Assembly: GCA_021307315.1 (NCBI GenBank)
Contig: JAJSPD010000035.1
Coordinates: 1 to 64,000, forward strand
Origin: Bisporella sp. PMI_857
Taxonomy: Eukaryota; Ascomycota; Leotiomycetes; Helotiales; Helotiaceae
Reading direction: 5' to 3'
DNA: 64,000 nt
Positions 24,285-35,660 of this stretch are shown in pieces; position 1 is the stretch's first letter, and every line of letters begins with the position of its first letter. The notes beneath the pieces were generated by a model that saw nothing but the letters and a program-made list of their open reading frames with translations, ran no database searches and had not been told where the DNA came from. The translations under genes and the position numbers were made by a program.

Positions 24285-26267
24285 ATGACCAAGGGACTTG
24301 CGAGTATCTTGATTAGAGGTTTACTCATCATTGCCGCTACTCTTCGGATCTTCAAGCCACAGGCTCGGGGAAAGGGAGCCTCAGATTCAGAAGCCAGGAA
24401 TCAAAAGCAACGATCAGCTTATAGCATCGGGTTTGGAGCGGGATACAAGCTTCTATGAGAAGATGGCTTCTGCCTGAAAGTTTTGCTGGATTCTTTGGTC
24501 ATGTTACATGGCTTCAAGTCGTGGTGCTCTGTATCCTGCTTGCATATTTATTGATATTCTCGTAAGTAGATTGATATTTCTAGTGTCTATGCTGGAGTAG
24601 TGAAAAGTCAACAGTCGGAGGACATACGTACACTCTCCATAGTCTTGTAGGAATCGTTTATGAAACATGGGTCACTCCAGCAAGAGGATACACGTCTCTC
24701 TACAACCGGCGCACTGGAATCTGTGGTTTCTCGGACCGGGTTGAGGCTATTGCCTATGCATTGACGCCATTGACAGTAGCTCCATCAACAAGGGAATCCA
24801 TTCTGTCACTGATCACAGGAATCCCTTACCAATCTTTCAATTTTCTACACCGATGGTGTGGAAGAATTATCTTTATACAGTCTGTCATTCATACAGCAGG
24901 TTGGTACTTGATAGAAGCTCGATACTACCAACCCCAACCCACCGCATGGAAGAAGTTTATCGCTCAATTATACGTGATATGGGGAGTTATCGCACTGATA
25001 TTCATCACCTTTCTCTACGTATTTAGTTCGAGAAGTGTGTTACGATTAACGGGCTATGAGTCCTTCAGGAAGGCACATTATGTGGTTGCAATGCTCTATA
25101 TAGGTGCTTGCAGGGGCCATTGGAATCAGCTTGCCTGTTGGATAATTGCCTCACTAGGAATATGGGGACTTGGTAGAGGTATCCGGCTTCTTAGAAATTT
25201 GCTAATCCATGTTGGGCATGCTGATGGATCAACTGGTAAACCCTATGCTTTCCAGCCTAACGCTGTTGTCATGCTTACCGGTTTCCAAGGCCGTGGGTTC
25301 CATCCTGCCCAACCCTCGCTCAAATATTTCGATGACAAAGATGGAGGAGTGGTCCGCCTCGACTTTGAGCATAAACAAAACCCTTGGGCAGTCGGCCAGC
25401 ACTTCTTTCTTTGCTTTCCTGCTCTCACAATCTGGCAATCACATCCACTTACTACTGCTTCATTACCTACCTCCAACTCAGACATTGTTCACCATACTTA
25501 TATCGTTCGCTGTCGCAGAGGGGAAACTGCATGATCGAAGAGTCTTGCTCTTAATCAAGCCGCCAAACTTTTCCCTAAGGAAGGTACAGCCGCCACACCA
25601 AATACAACACCCGTGATCCTCACGGGACCTTATGGAGTTCCATTGATTTCTAATTCCAGCAATATAGAACCAACAAACATTCCCACAACAGCAGGAGGCA
25701 CAGGCGTCTCCCTAACCTTACCTATTGTACTTGCAGATATCTTATCGCCGGCTGTTGGAGGCACTGTAATAGAGTTTATTTGGGTCACTCGCCGCACATC
25801 AAACATGCAATGGATCGCCAACGAACTTAAGCGGCTGAAATCTTTTTCGCAATAGAACAGACGAATCTAAATATTCAAATTATTGTCACACAAGGAGCTG
25901 GGGCATCAGCCTCTACCTCCTCCTTGCCTCGTATCACCAACAAGAATGAGAATAATGCTTCGGAGATTGACGCTGATATGAAAACTTATCTTTTGTCGCC
26001 TATTTGCTCATCCTTAATCGATATTTCTCAGTCAGCAAACTTCACAATCACATACCTTCCCTTCGCTCGACCCTCTCTCGAACACCTCATTCACGCATTT
26101 CTGGAGAATAGAGCACAAATCGGACACGAGTCATAGCAAGTGGTCCCGCAGGTATGGGACACGATCTACGGAGCGCGGTTGCGCAGTGTAACTATGCAAG
26201 CCGAGTCCTTAAGGGAGAACGAACATGGGATGTGGATTTATAGTGGGACGATAGGATGGATATATGA
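24285..26267 (+). pseudogene. Ferric reductase (FRE/NOX-like), decayed copy
   Basis: Relic of a plasma-membrane ferric-chelate reductase. The parts recognised in order are: an N-terminal membrane segment (about 24470-24560), the ferric reductase membrane domain with all four expected haem-ligand histidines (in FLHRW, IHTAGW, RKAHYV and GHW), the FAD-binding motif SHPLTTASLP near 25440, and the NADPH-binding motifs LTGPYG near 25625 and GGTGVSLTLPI near 25696. The C-terminal SGPAGMGHDLR motif is near 26139. It is broken several times: a stop and frame change at 24455-24458, an in-frame TGA at 25532-25534, a one-base loss in the T run at 25843-25847, a frame change before 26136 and a TAG at 26241-26243. 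One intron is visible near 24560, but its phase does not fit. Several independent lesions argue for a true pseudogene. Confidence 0.85.
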
Positions 26268-26588
26268 TATTTTATGACTTAATTTAACTTTCAAACATCT
26301 ATATTAAAGCGGTCCAATTTCATTTAAATTTGACCTGTAATTCATACCCCAGGAGTGCATAAAAAATAAAGCTGGGGAAATTGTTGCATTCTCAAGGTGA
26401 TTTCTTCCTAATAATATCCCAGGTTCTAATGTTCAGGTTGTCTAATCACCTGATATAAGATCACGAATTTTTGAAGCTGAAAGTAAAAGCAAGCAAACCC
26501 TCATGTCAAGTACCACCAAGGTGCTCGCTTGCAAGTCCAGCAGAAAAGAAAAAGATACTAAATGTACAGTAGGTAAAGCGTGCCAGGC
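26268..26588. other. Intergenic region, no gene seen
   Basis: A short gap between the ferric reductase relic and the 3' end of the Mit1-like gene. It is AT-rich in its first half and shows no coding sequence or repeat that I recognise. Confidence 0.45.
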
Positions 26589-29500
26589 TCATTGAGTTGC
26601 AATATCCGGTCGTTGATTGCTTCCTGCGAGGATTCGATGAAGGTGCTTGCGAGCAAGGTTAACCTGGACCGGGTCTTCCGTACTCTCTCTGAGCTCGTCG
26701 AGCATGATACGAACCTGTGTCTTCGAGCGGAGAGCAATGCATGAACTGGCTCCAAAGCCTTTGCCGAAATGCGCAAGACCGCAGAGGTTACAGGTGTCTA
26801 CGCCTCTCAGCTTTAGTGGGCAATCTCCTGTAATGTGGGGGACCTTGCAGGCATGGCAGTGCCGTAATGATGCACCGGCTGGCCCGTGCTGGGTAGTATT
26901 AAAGCCTCCAAGCACTTGCCCTACTGATGGGTGTGCTTGACTAGTTCCAACATATCCTATGGAATGTGGGACAACTCCGTACCCTCCCAGTGGAGCTGGA
27001 CCGGCGTTACTACCAAGCTGGTAGCTATGGGGCACGGGCTGTCCTTGGTAGTAATTTTGGGAGTACACATGGGAATCGGACGGCGCCGGCTGCCGTATAT
27101 GTTGATTCTGGGTCGTCCGGAATGGAATACTAGCTTGGCTTTGGGACTGAGGTTGTTCATGTTGATAGGACTTTCCGCGATATCCGGTGAGCTTTGGATC
27201 TGGGGCAACTGCACTCTTGGGGAGCTTTCTTGGGACATATTCGCGCTCTGCTTGGACTTCGGGTTAGCTTTGGAAATTGTGGATGCATGTGTCGATTTCG
27301 AAGACGTGATATTTTGTGGAGACATCTGGTGCGAACCACCCTTCGCATGGTTTGTTCCTGATACCCGATTGTTGGAACTAACCAACTGTCTCCCATTGGA
27401 GCTGCATTTGGCCCTTGGCCAATGCTGACGACCGAGGATCGAAGCGCCTATGGACTGGGTCCTACTAGAACCAGCACTGTCTATATTTTGAGCAGGCACT
27501 ACCTGCTTATGGACCGCTTTATTGGTCAAAACTTTTGCACGCTTTTGCTTCGCAACAGCTTTGGATTTCGTACCTTTCGGTGCTTTTGGTTGGGATAGAT
27601 CCAGTTCACCGGGCTCAATAGGTGCAGCTACATCTGAATCATCCTCTTCCTTCTCTGACAATCCTGGAGTTGTATCGAAGTCTGATTCCTGATCTGAACC
27701 ATGCGACTTCCGTTTCGACTTCTTCATAGGAGAAGATGCTGGAACATCATCATCTGGCTCTATAGTACTGCGTTTATAATCGACATTCTATAGCAATTAG
27801 CAACTTTTTTGGATGAGAGCGTGATAAGCCAACGACTTACTTGTCTTGCGCGTTTGCCACGACCGAAAGTCTCATGTCTTCTAGCTGCCTCAAGAGCTGC
27901 CTCACGCTCACGTTCATCCAAAATTTTAGTCCAGAATGAATCATCTGGAGGAGGTTCCTCCACATCAGGATCACCCACGTCCTCAGTGAGGTCGCCTTTA
28001 TCATTAGCCCATATCTGGGCGAATGAAAACTGTGATGCCGCGGTCTTTTTATCATCAATCTTAGTATTTTCGACCTGTGTTCGGTCCAAGAGTTTGTCAA
28101 CAGATGCTGAATCGTACCGGATATCATTGCGATCGTCGTTGTTAAAAAGTGCAGCCGCACCATGTGCCAAAATAGAGGCCAGATCAGGCATCTCATCATC
28201 GGCGGCACCTAGGGTCTCAACTACCTCCGCAAGTGCTAGCTTCTTACGATTGATCTGAACAATCTTCTCCTCCGCACTATCCTTCGTCATTAGCTGGAAG
28301 ACAAGTACCTTTTTCTTCTGCCCAATGCGATGTGCACGTGACAGCGCTTGGAGATCTTGTTGAGGCTAAGCATTATGTCAGTACGGAAATACGAAGAGAA
28401 AGGGTGTACTGATTAACATTGAAGTCGGGATCCTAAATTAAAGTTAGCCGTGCACTAACGGGTAGTGGAATTACATACCATAATGATGACAGTGTCTGCT
28501 GTCGCCAGATTTATACCAACGCCGCCAGCACGAGTCGAAAGCAGGAAAGCGAACAAAGGAGAGTTTGGCGCATTGAACGCATCAATTCGCTTTTGCTTTT
28601 CGAGAGCATTGATCTTGCCATCCAGTCGCTCAAAGGGCATACCAAGCCCGTCCAGAAAATCTTCGACCACAGTGAGTTGATCTAAAAACTGACTGAATAT
28701 CAAAACGCGATGCCCGCGTTCTCGCAACTTAGGAAGCATGATTTCCAGAAGTTGGAATTTGGAGGATGCGTCAATAAGATTTCTTTTCGTTGCTGCTTCG
28801 TCGAGTGACGTCTCTTCGATTGCAGAACTATAGATGAAAGGGTGGCATAGACACTTTCGAAGCTGCATCAAAATGTTGTTCAAATTACCACGCTCTTTGA
28901 CATTAACCACATCCTTTTTTGCGCCCATGATGCTTCGAATGAGCTCCGGGTTCTTGCCTAGAATGAATTTGTAGAGTTTCTTCTGTACTAAACTCATCGA
29001 AACAGGAATGATCACTTGCGCCAAAGGGGGCAGAAACTTCAATGCCTCAACCTTTGTTCTCCTATGAAAAGTCAGTCAGCTCTATCTACACGAGACATGT
29101 ACGATAGTTGTAGATTACCTTAAAAGATATGGTGTGATCAAATTTTGGATTTCCTTCATCTTGTCATTGTTTAGCTCCGCCTCGGCATACTTTGCCTCTA
29201 AATCGGCAGCCTTATGTTTCGGATCAAGGAACTGCAGCATATTGAAGAGCTCTCGCAAGTTGTTTTGTATCGGCGTGCCTGAACAATCTCACATTAGCAT
29301 GTTTCTATCCTGGTATGCCACCACACCAACCTGTAAGAAGGACTGAGAATGGGGCGTTGAGGTTCTGCAAAGCTTCATAGAGTTGATTGGCGTCATTTTT
29401 CAGACGCTGCCCTTCATCAACAATTAAACCAGCCCATTTAGTACGTCTGAAGAACAATCTAGTGTCGTCTCCTACAGGCCCTTCATAAGAAGTAATCACT

Positions 29501-32500
29501 ACGTGAGCCCTCATGTCCTTGCAATTGTCTGGGAATAGCTCATATTGCATCGCCATATCACGAGCTTTCTTGCCTCCATAGAGCGCAACAACACGGAGAC
29601 CTGGAGCCCATTTTTTAATTTCACGACGCCAATTTGGGCAAGTCGAGTTGGGTGTTACCACTAAAAATGGCCAACACTATAAACGTAAGTCGAGCCACAT
29701 ATTGATTTTTGTTAGTTACATACCTTGGGTCTCTCGAGCACAAGAGAGGCAATAAATGCTATGACCTGGATAGTCTTTCCCAGACCCATCTCATCCGCCA
29801 GAATGACGTTCTTCTGTTTGTGAAAATTGTAAAGCATCCAATTAAATCCTTCCAGCTGGTAACCCATCATTTCTCCACCAACAAGTGACTTAGGCTGTTC
29901 CTTCCATCGTAACTTCTTGTTGAAGTTTAGAGTCTGATAAGTATCTGTACGAGCTTTTAAAACTTGAGTAGGCTGAGACTCGAAATACTGGCCGGCGAGG
30001 TATTCTCTGTAGGCAGCTGCGAAGTCTCTCCAACGATCAGTGTCTTCTGGTTTTGGAGGATTCTCCCAGACGGATTCTTCGTATGGCAGTCCCACGAATT
30101 TAACAAGCACGCGCTCAACAGCACCAATATTTTCTTCATCAGTTTCTTGGTCTTCTGGCTCATAGTCATCTGAGTAGTCAATATCGAAGATGATCTCCAT
30201 ACGTAAATAGTCCTCCGGTATTGCTTCTTCTGAGCTCCATTTTGGAAGCAGATTTTCCTCTTCTTCATGGCGAACAAAGGCTTTGCGCATAGCAGCAGCA
30301 GTGACGCCCCATACCCAAGCTCCAGGCATCCATGAGCACTGAAAGTAAGACATTCGATGCCACTTAATAAGATACTCTTTCTTGTCTTCGGTGTAACTAT
30401 GAAATGTTTCTCCGTTCCTATATGATTCACGATCAACAGGCCTCCAAGCAACTAAACCTTGGACTTTTGCAGGCACTGTTAAGCATTCAATGCACTGCCA
30501 GTCTGAAGTATACTCCTTATGGCGGACTTCACGGCGTTCATTCATAGCCTTTGGTGTTTTTGATGAGTTCAACCGAGGTGGTAGATGCTCAAAATGCCAA
30601 GCACGGTAGCAATCAACGCATCGAAATAAAACGTTCTCAGCATTGTTAAGAAGTTCTTCAGGAACCTCAGTGACAGGGTCATCGCCGTCATTTTCTAAAC
30701 GGAGCTTCTCCTCTACCTTTGTTGTCTTTTTTGTAGAAAATGCTGCACAGCTCTTGCCTTCTTTGCCACATTGTTGACATAAGTCCAGCCGCGGTGCAGA
30801 TGAATCCTTTTTGGTATAAGTTCCAATGCAACGGCGACATTGCATGACAAAAGTCTCATGGCCAACCTTTGTAACCATGGGCTCTCTATTGCTGCGATAA
30901 CCAAGACACACCTTATGGATAGAGCTGGAGCAACCTTGACAGTGGATCAATGGACTCTTGCCCTTATTAGAGTTTGTTCCAAATCCTTCGCAAACATCAC
31001 ACTGTGTGTTGTGAAATCGGTGAAAAGCCGAGCTCTTTTCGACTGGTTGGAACACCTCTCGAATACTAATGACTTTAGGAGCGCTGCTCTTTTCTGCCTC
31101 GTCGGCGTAGATATCTTCGTCCATATCTTGCTCCTTCATACTCTTAACTTGACGCTCCCGTCCAGACTTGCGAGTAGGCTGGGGACGATCTTCCTCGGAG
31201 CTTTCTGAAGCCAATCTACGGGGTCGTCGTCCTCGCTTGCCTGGTGATGGAGATTTAGCACGCAACTTCTGTGGTAATTGCTTCTTCCGCTTAGGCTTAG
31301 CATATAAAATAGCTGAACTGTCCGTCTCTTCAGGTGCCTCATCTTCCTCAGCAAGCTCATCAACATCATTGTATCTGTTGCTGGATATGACTTTCGATTG
31401 GATACCAGATTGGGCCTTGGAAGCTCGCGTGTTGCGTCCGCCAGTAAGGTTTCTAGATGTCTTCTCTTGATGGAGCTCTTCTTCAGGTTCGGATGTATCT
31501 GACGAAACAGTGTCGGCTACGGAACGAGATGGTGCCCGGGTGCTAATCCTACTGCTGACTCTGCTGGCTACTCTACTGCTGCGCCGGCTATCGCTTTCAG
31601 TCAAGACTGATACACGGTCTTTCGCAAGCTTGCGTTTCTTGACAATGATTTGATGCTCAAGATCCTCATCATCTTCACTCTCATCAAAGTCAACTTTAGA
31701 TATGTCTACCATGCCCTGGTTATCGGGCTTATTCCGGGCACGCGTGCGCTGAGACTTAAAGGGCTTTTCAGGTGAAGACATGGTCTCGTCTTCCTCCTCG
31801 TCTTCGTTGTTGAAGAGATCCAAAGCGTTCTGCCCGTTTCGCAACTTAACGAGACTTTCTATAGAAATCTATGATGACATTAGTTCAAGTTGATAAATTT
31901 ATTTGCAATGAGAACGTATGGCAACGACCGAGATTTAGCAAATTAGCCGAACAACGCTAGTAGGGACTAGTACACCTGAGTATGAAAGTCTCGTAGCTCC
32001 ACGTAAACTTGCCATGAAAGAAGACTAAGGTCACAAACTACAAGTGGGCAATACTAGCTCATAAGCCCAGAATGGGCTAATGATAAAAATATGGTATTAT
32101 GCTACAAGTTGCGGTTGCATAAGTATGAATAAAAATGGGGATAAAGGCTTGGCAGGCAATACTGATTTCAGTGACAAGAGCGACCCCAGCCTTACTGAAA
32201 TATATGGAACCAAGGTAAAGATGACCACTTTAAGTGTAAATATTTCCAACATAAAGACAAACAAGAGTATGAGTAAAATAAAATGGAGATGACTCCAACT
32301 GCAGCGCCGTGAATATCTCAGCAAGAGCGACTCACTCCGCCTTATTGGCTTGATCTCAGACCAGTTATAAAGCTGAATGCGGAGCTAAAGATTCTCGTGG
32401 AAAGTATATAATAACTTCACAAGAGGATTCTTAGTGCCGTGACTTGTCGCACTTGCAAACACCTGCTATGGACCCATGAACGAGCAGTTGTAACAGACAA

Positions 32501-32907
32501 GCCTAGCTTCCAAAGAAAATATAGACACGAGATATATATTCACTTACATCTTGTTGTTTGCCGTCTTCGTACTCAATCTTGTACCAGGCTTTGCCGTTTG
32601 ATTTCTTAAGCTCTTTCAAGACGCGATCAACTGTTGGGCTTCCTCTATACGACTGCTGATCTGGTAGCCGTTTAGGGCGAGTAATCAGTACAGCTATCTT
32701 GTCATCAGAAGAACCTTTCGATTTTCGATAATCAGCTGCGGATGTCTTTTTGGCCTCTTCCTTGAATCTATGTGATAGTACTGATACTGGGGGTGATTGA
32801 TCGTTGGTGGCATCATCCTGTGGCGGGGTATCGGGGGCATGAAGCAAGTCAACATCGGACTCCTCCGAGTCAGAAATATGTTTTTGTGACGCTCTCTTTG
32901 CCTTCAT
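26589..32907 (-). CDS. Mit1/CHD3-like SNF2 chromatin remodeller
   Basis: Nuclear ATPase resembling fission-yeast Mit1, the remodelling subunit of the SHREC silencing complex. Exons: 32907-32548, 31868-29724, 29676-29331, 29278-29119, 29061-28479, 28432-28418, 28365-27841, then 27787 onward; the first seven give 1378 aa in phase. Cys/His-rich PHD-like modules lie at about 413-470, 481-495 and 538-580. Chromo-like segments are near 616 and 706, Walker A DEMGLGKT near 810, a DEGQ box in exon 3, and SRAHRIGQ right after the microexon. The C-terminus has a Cys-rich zinc-finger region (CHACKVPH ... CNLCGLAH), typical of fungal Mit1 proteins, but it is in a different frame from the start of exon 8. 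A further intron with a GCTAAC branch near 27265 is likely, but its donor is unresolved. The first intron is unusually long (679 nt). Confidence 0.88.
28418..28432 (-). other. 15-nt microexon of the Mit1-like gene
   Basis: Encodes only Asp-Pro-Asp-Phe-Asn, the start of the conserved helicase motif before [16 protein letters not shown]. It is flanked by introns 28433-28478 and 28366-28417, both with GT-AG ends. Both neighbours are in phase 0, and without it the helicase motif would be incomplete. Confidence 0.85.
31869..32547 (-). other. Long first intron (679 nt) of the Mit1-like gene
   Basis: It has a GTAAGTG donor and a CATAG acceptor and joins residues 120 and 121 in phase 0. It is about ten times longer than most introns here. 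I see no coding sequence in it; an alternative promoter or regulatory content is possible but not visible. Confidence 0.6.
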
Positions 32908-33779
32908 GTTGCAAGAACGCTAGAAGAGGTATAGATCAAGGATTCTCGTATCTAAACCAGATACTCATGTCAGAAGTGAGTACACTGGCTTGGTATGGAA
33001 ATACATACTTGCACCCTCGTCAATTGTTCAAAAAGACGAAAATCTCATAATGATAAGCATGAGTCGCCACTGAAGATTTCAATATACCTTGTGGGCAAGA
33101 GAAGTGCGAGATCGGCTTTGGAACTGACTGGAAGACTTCTACTATATTCTTGAACAAGTAATAACACGGTTCTAGAACGAGCCGCTTTGTGAAATGAATA
33201 CTGGAATATCAAGTTCGAAGCTTGCAAGGTAAAAACGCGTGCCTGTGTAGACGCGGTTTCTGATCTCTAGCTGAGGCGTGCATGTATCACACTCGTGATC
33301 AAAATGATACACTAGATGTGACTGTGCCTACCTATTCTACTTCTTAATTAGAGGGCTTAGCCTGCAGAATATACTCAAATGAATCTATTAAATCTAATAC
33401 AATAGGGCAAGGATGCTGAAGATGTTTTATTGTAATAGACTTTCTTCACAAGCAGAAGCCTCTAGCCCAACGCGCAGAGGAGAGGACTTGCTAGTTGATA
33501 CATGATAAAGAGCGATAGTAGATGTCCTCAATGGAGCAAGACGTTCTTCTTGATCTTATGTGGTAAATTTGGAGATGCTTAGTCACCAAAAGATACTAAG
33601 TTTCTCGAAGACTATAGGAAATTCAAGTGGATTTCTCTACAGATGTATATATAGCGGCACAAATATAGTGTTACAGCAACGGTCTATTTTCATAAAACTA
33701 CAACAGGCGGTGGCAGAACCAGCCTACCTACACTTTTTTCAAGTTTTCTCCAGCAACCAATTTTTGTTCAACAACTGCG
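32908..33779. other. Divergent promoter region
   Basis: This lies between the divergently transcribed Mit1-like gene and the rRNA methyltransferase gene. No coding sequence is supported. Confidence 0.5.
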
Positions 33780-35660
33780 ATGAATATACCATTCCTTCCT
33801 AGGGGTCTCCAGCATACGAATAGGGGAGCCGCCGCAGCACCATTTCTATATCCTACTCTTTGCACAACTAGAGCAGCTTCCCTTGCGCGTGCTATACATC
33901 GAGGAATCCATCGCTCTAAGAGCGTTGGGTTCAGAAGGAAGGAAAGAAGCCGAGAACAAGATGTAGGCAGCACAAAATCTGCAAAAGCAGGAGATGCTGT
34001 GGTAGGATTTGTGCGAAAGCATGTTGGACCACACATTCCTGTCAATGTGGCGCCTATGAGCTACAAAGGTTTCAAACCTGCATCTAGGACATCCTCGGAA
34101 CATGGAAGACTATTGAGCAGTCCTAAAAGCTCTCGAGAAAGCCCTAATAGGATCCGGGTTGGGAGGCGCATCATTAAAGATGTTCCTGAGAGAAAAGGGA
34201 AGGGAATTTCAAATCGACGGAACTACAGCCTTTTGGAGGAACAGAACGATGTTGGGAGTTCATCCTCACATTTTCTGGAACGACGAAGCAATCAAGACAG
34301 CGATTATGCAAAGTTCTCCAGATCATACAATGGGGGGACATATTCGAATGATCCATCTAAGACTAGGGGAATAGGAAAAAGACTAGGAACGAGGGGGTGG
34401 GATGCCGATTCTAGCTCTTTTGGCCAGAGACACGAGCATAGCTTTGGAGACAGACAAGACACTGGCCACGGTTCATATGGAGACAAACGAGAGCGTAGTT
34501 ACGATGATAGTAAAACTGTTGGCCGTCGATCATCATACCAGCCACGAGTGCATGAAGGTCGACAGAAAGGGTTCGCTTCTGTAGTGTCACCAAGAGATGA
34601 TTTGTCCGGTAACAGCCGTTTCAGCCCTTCGGATATAGCCAGCGATAACGATGCTAGCCCGTCGCGGTCGCCAAAGATAGATAAGAGGATACCCATCTCA
34701 ATACCATATACTACACCAGCTTCTGAGTTTCTGTATGGGACTTCGGTCGTAGAAGCAGCTCTAAGGTCTAAGCGAGAGCCTAGAAGAAAGCTATACAAGC
34801 TCTACATCTACACGGGGGAGAATCGTGCAAGTGCTGAGCAGGATGTTGCAATAGAAAAGCTAGCAAGGAAGAACAAGGTTGAGGTTGTTCGTGTCGCTGG
34901 TGACTGGCTGCGCCTCATGGACAAAATGAGTAACTCGCGGCCGCATAACGGCTACATTCTGGAGGCTTCTCCTCTTCCGAGACTCCCAGTCACGCATCTT
35001 GGAGAATTCAATGAGGAAAACGCTTCCGAGTTCGAGGTTGCCCTGGACCACCAGTCGCGCGAAGAAGCCGCTATAAATGGAATGGACGAAGTCATCAAAC
35101 TCTCCCCGGATCGATTTGGCCGCAAACCTTTCGTTCTATTTCTAGATAGTATCTTAGACCCTGGCAACCTTGGTGGCATGATTCGAACTGCTGCCTTCAT
35201 AGGCGTTACGGCCGTCGCCATATCGAAGAATTGTGCTTCATTCTCTCCAGCCGTCCTCAAAGCCTCCGCCGGAGCTTCAGAAGATATACCCCTGTTTACG
35301 GTCAACAAACCAGCTGGATTTATCGCGAACTCGAAGCTTGCTGGCTGGAAGATCTTTGCAGCTGTGGCACCTTCTGGCGATAGGCCCAAGCCAATGTTCA
35401 TCGAGAAGCTGGATAGCCCACTGATAGAGGATCCATGTATACTGATGCTTGGAAATGAAGGCGAAGGGCTACGCGAGAATCTGAGAAGCAAGGCAGATGT
35501 CCACATAACGATTCGTGGAAGTGGAAGAAATCTCAATGTTGACAGTCTAAACGTGAGCGTGGCCACAGGTATACTGTGCAATGCCTTCTTGAAAGTCAGC
35601 AATGCAAAAAGGCTGTTTGAAGGAGAGCAGAGCAGCAAAGCAGAAGGCGATCTATTTTGA
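33780..35660 (+). CDS. MRM1: Mitochondrial rRNA 2'-O-methyltransferase, SpoU family
   Basis: Expected to methylate the 2'-OH of a guanosine in the mitochondrial large rRNA (Mrm1/Pet56 role). Single exon of 626 aa. The C-terminal half holds an N-terminal substrate-binding subdomain and the knotted SpoU fold. Motif 1 is LDPGNLGGMIRTAAF near residue 457 with the conserved Asn and Arg, motif 2 is LMLGNEGEGL near 556, and motif 3 is NVDSLNVSVATGI near 586. The first 60 residues are basic and hydroxylated without acidic residues, which fits a mitochondrial presequence. Residues of about 60-300 are a low-complexity Ser/Arg/Gly/Asp-rich extension that yeast Mrm1 (about 410 aa) lacks. The start is the first ATG in frame and gives the presequence. 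Confidence 0.9.
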   Translation: MNIPFLPRGLQHTNRGAAAAPFLYPTLCTTRAASLARAIHRGIHRSKSVGFRRKERSREQDVGSTKSAKAGDAVVGFVRKHVGPHIPVNVAPMSYKGFKPASRTSSEHGRLLSSPKSSRESPNRIRVGRRIIKDVPERKGKGISNRRNYSLLEEQNDVGSSSSHFLERRSNQDSDYAKFSRSYNGGTYSNDPSKTRGIGKRLGTRGWDADSSSFGQRHEHSFGDRQDTGHGSYGDKRERSYDDSKTVGRRSSYQPRVHEGRQKGFASVVSPRDDLSGNSRFSPSDIASDNDASPSRSPKIDKRIPISIPYTTPASEFLYGTSVVEAALRSKREPRRKLYKLYIYTGENRASAEQDVAIEKLARKNKVEVVRVAGDWLRLMDKMSNSRPHNGYILEASPLPRLPVTHLGEFNEENASEFEVALDHQSREEAAINGMDEVIKLSPDRFGRKPFVLFLDSILDPGNLGGMIRTAAFIGVTAVAISKNCASFSPAVLKASAGASEDIPLFTVNKPAGFIANSKLAGWKIFAAVAPSGDRPKPMFIEKLDSPLIEDPCILMLGNEGEGLRENLRSKADVHITIRGSGRNLNVDSLNVSVATGILCNAFLKVSNAKRLFEGEQSSKAEGDLF

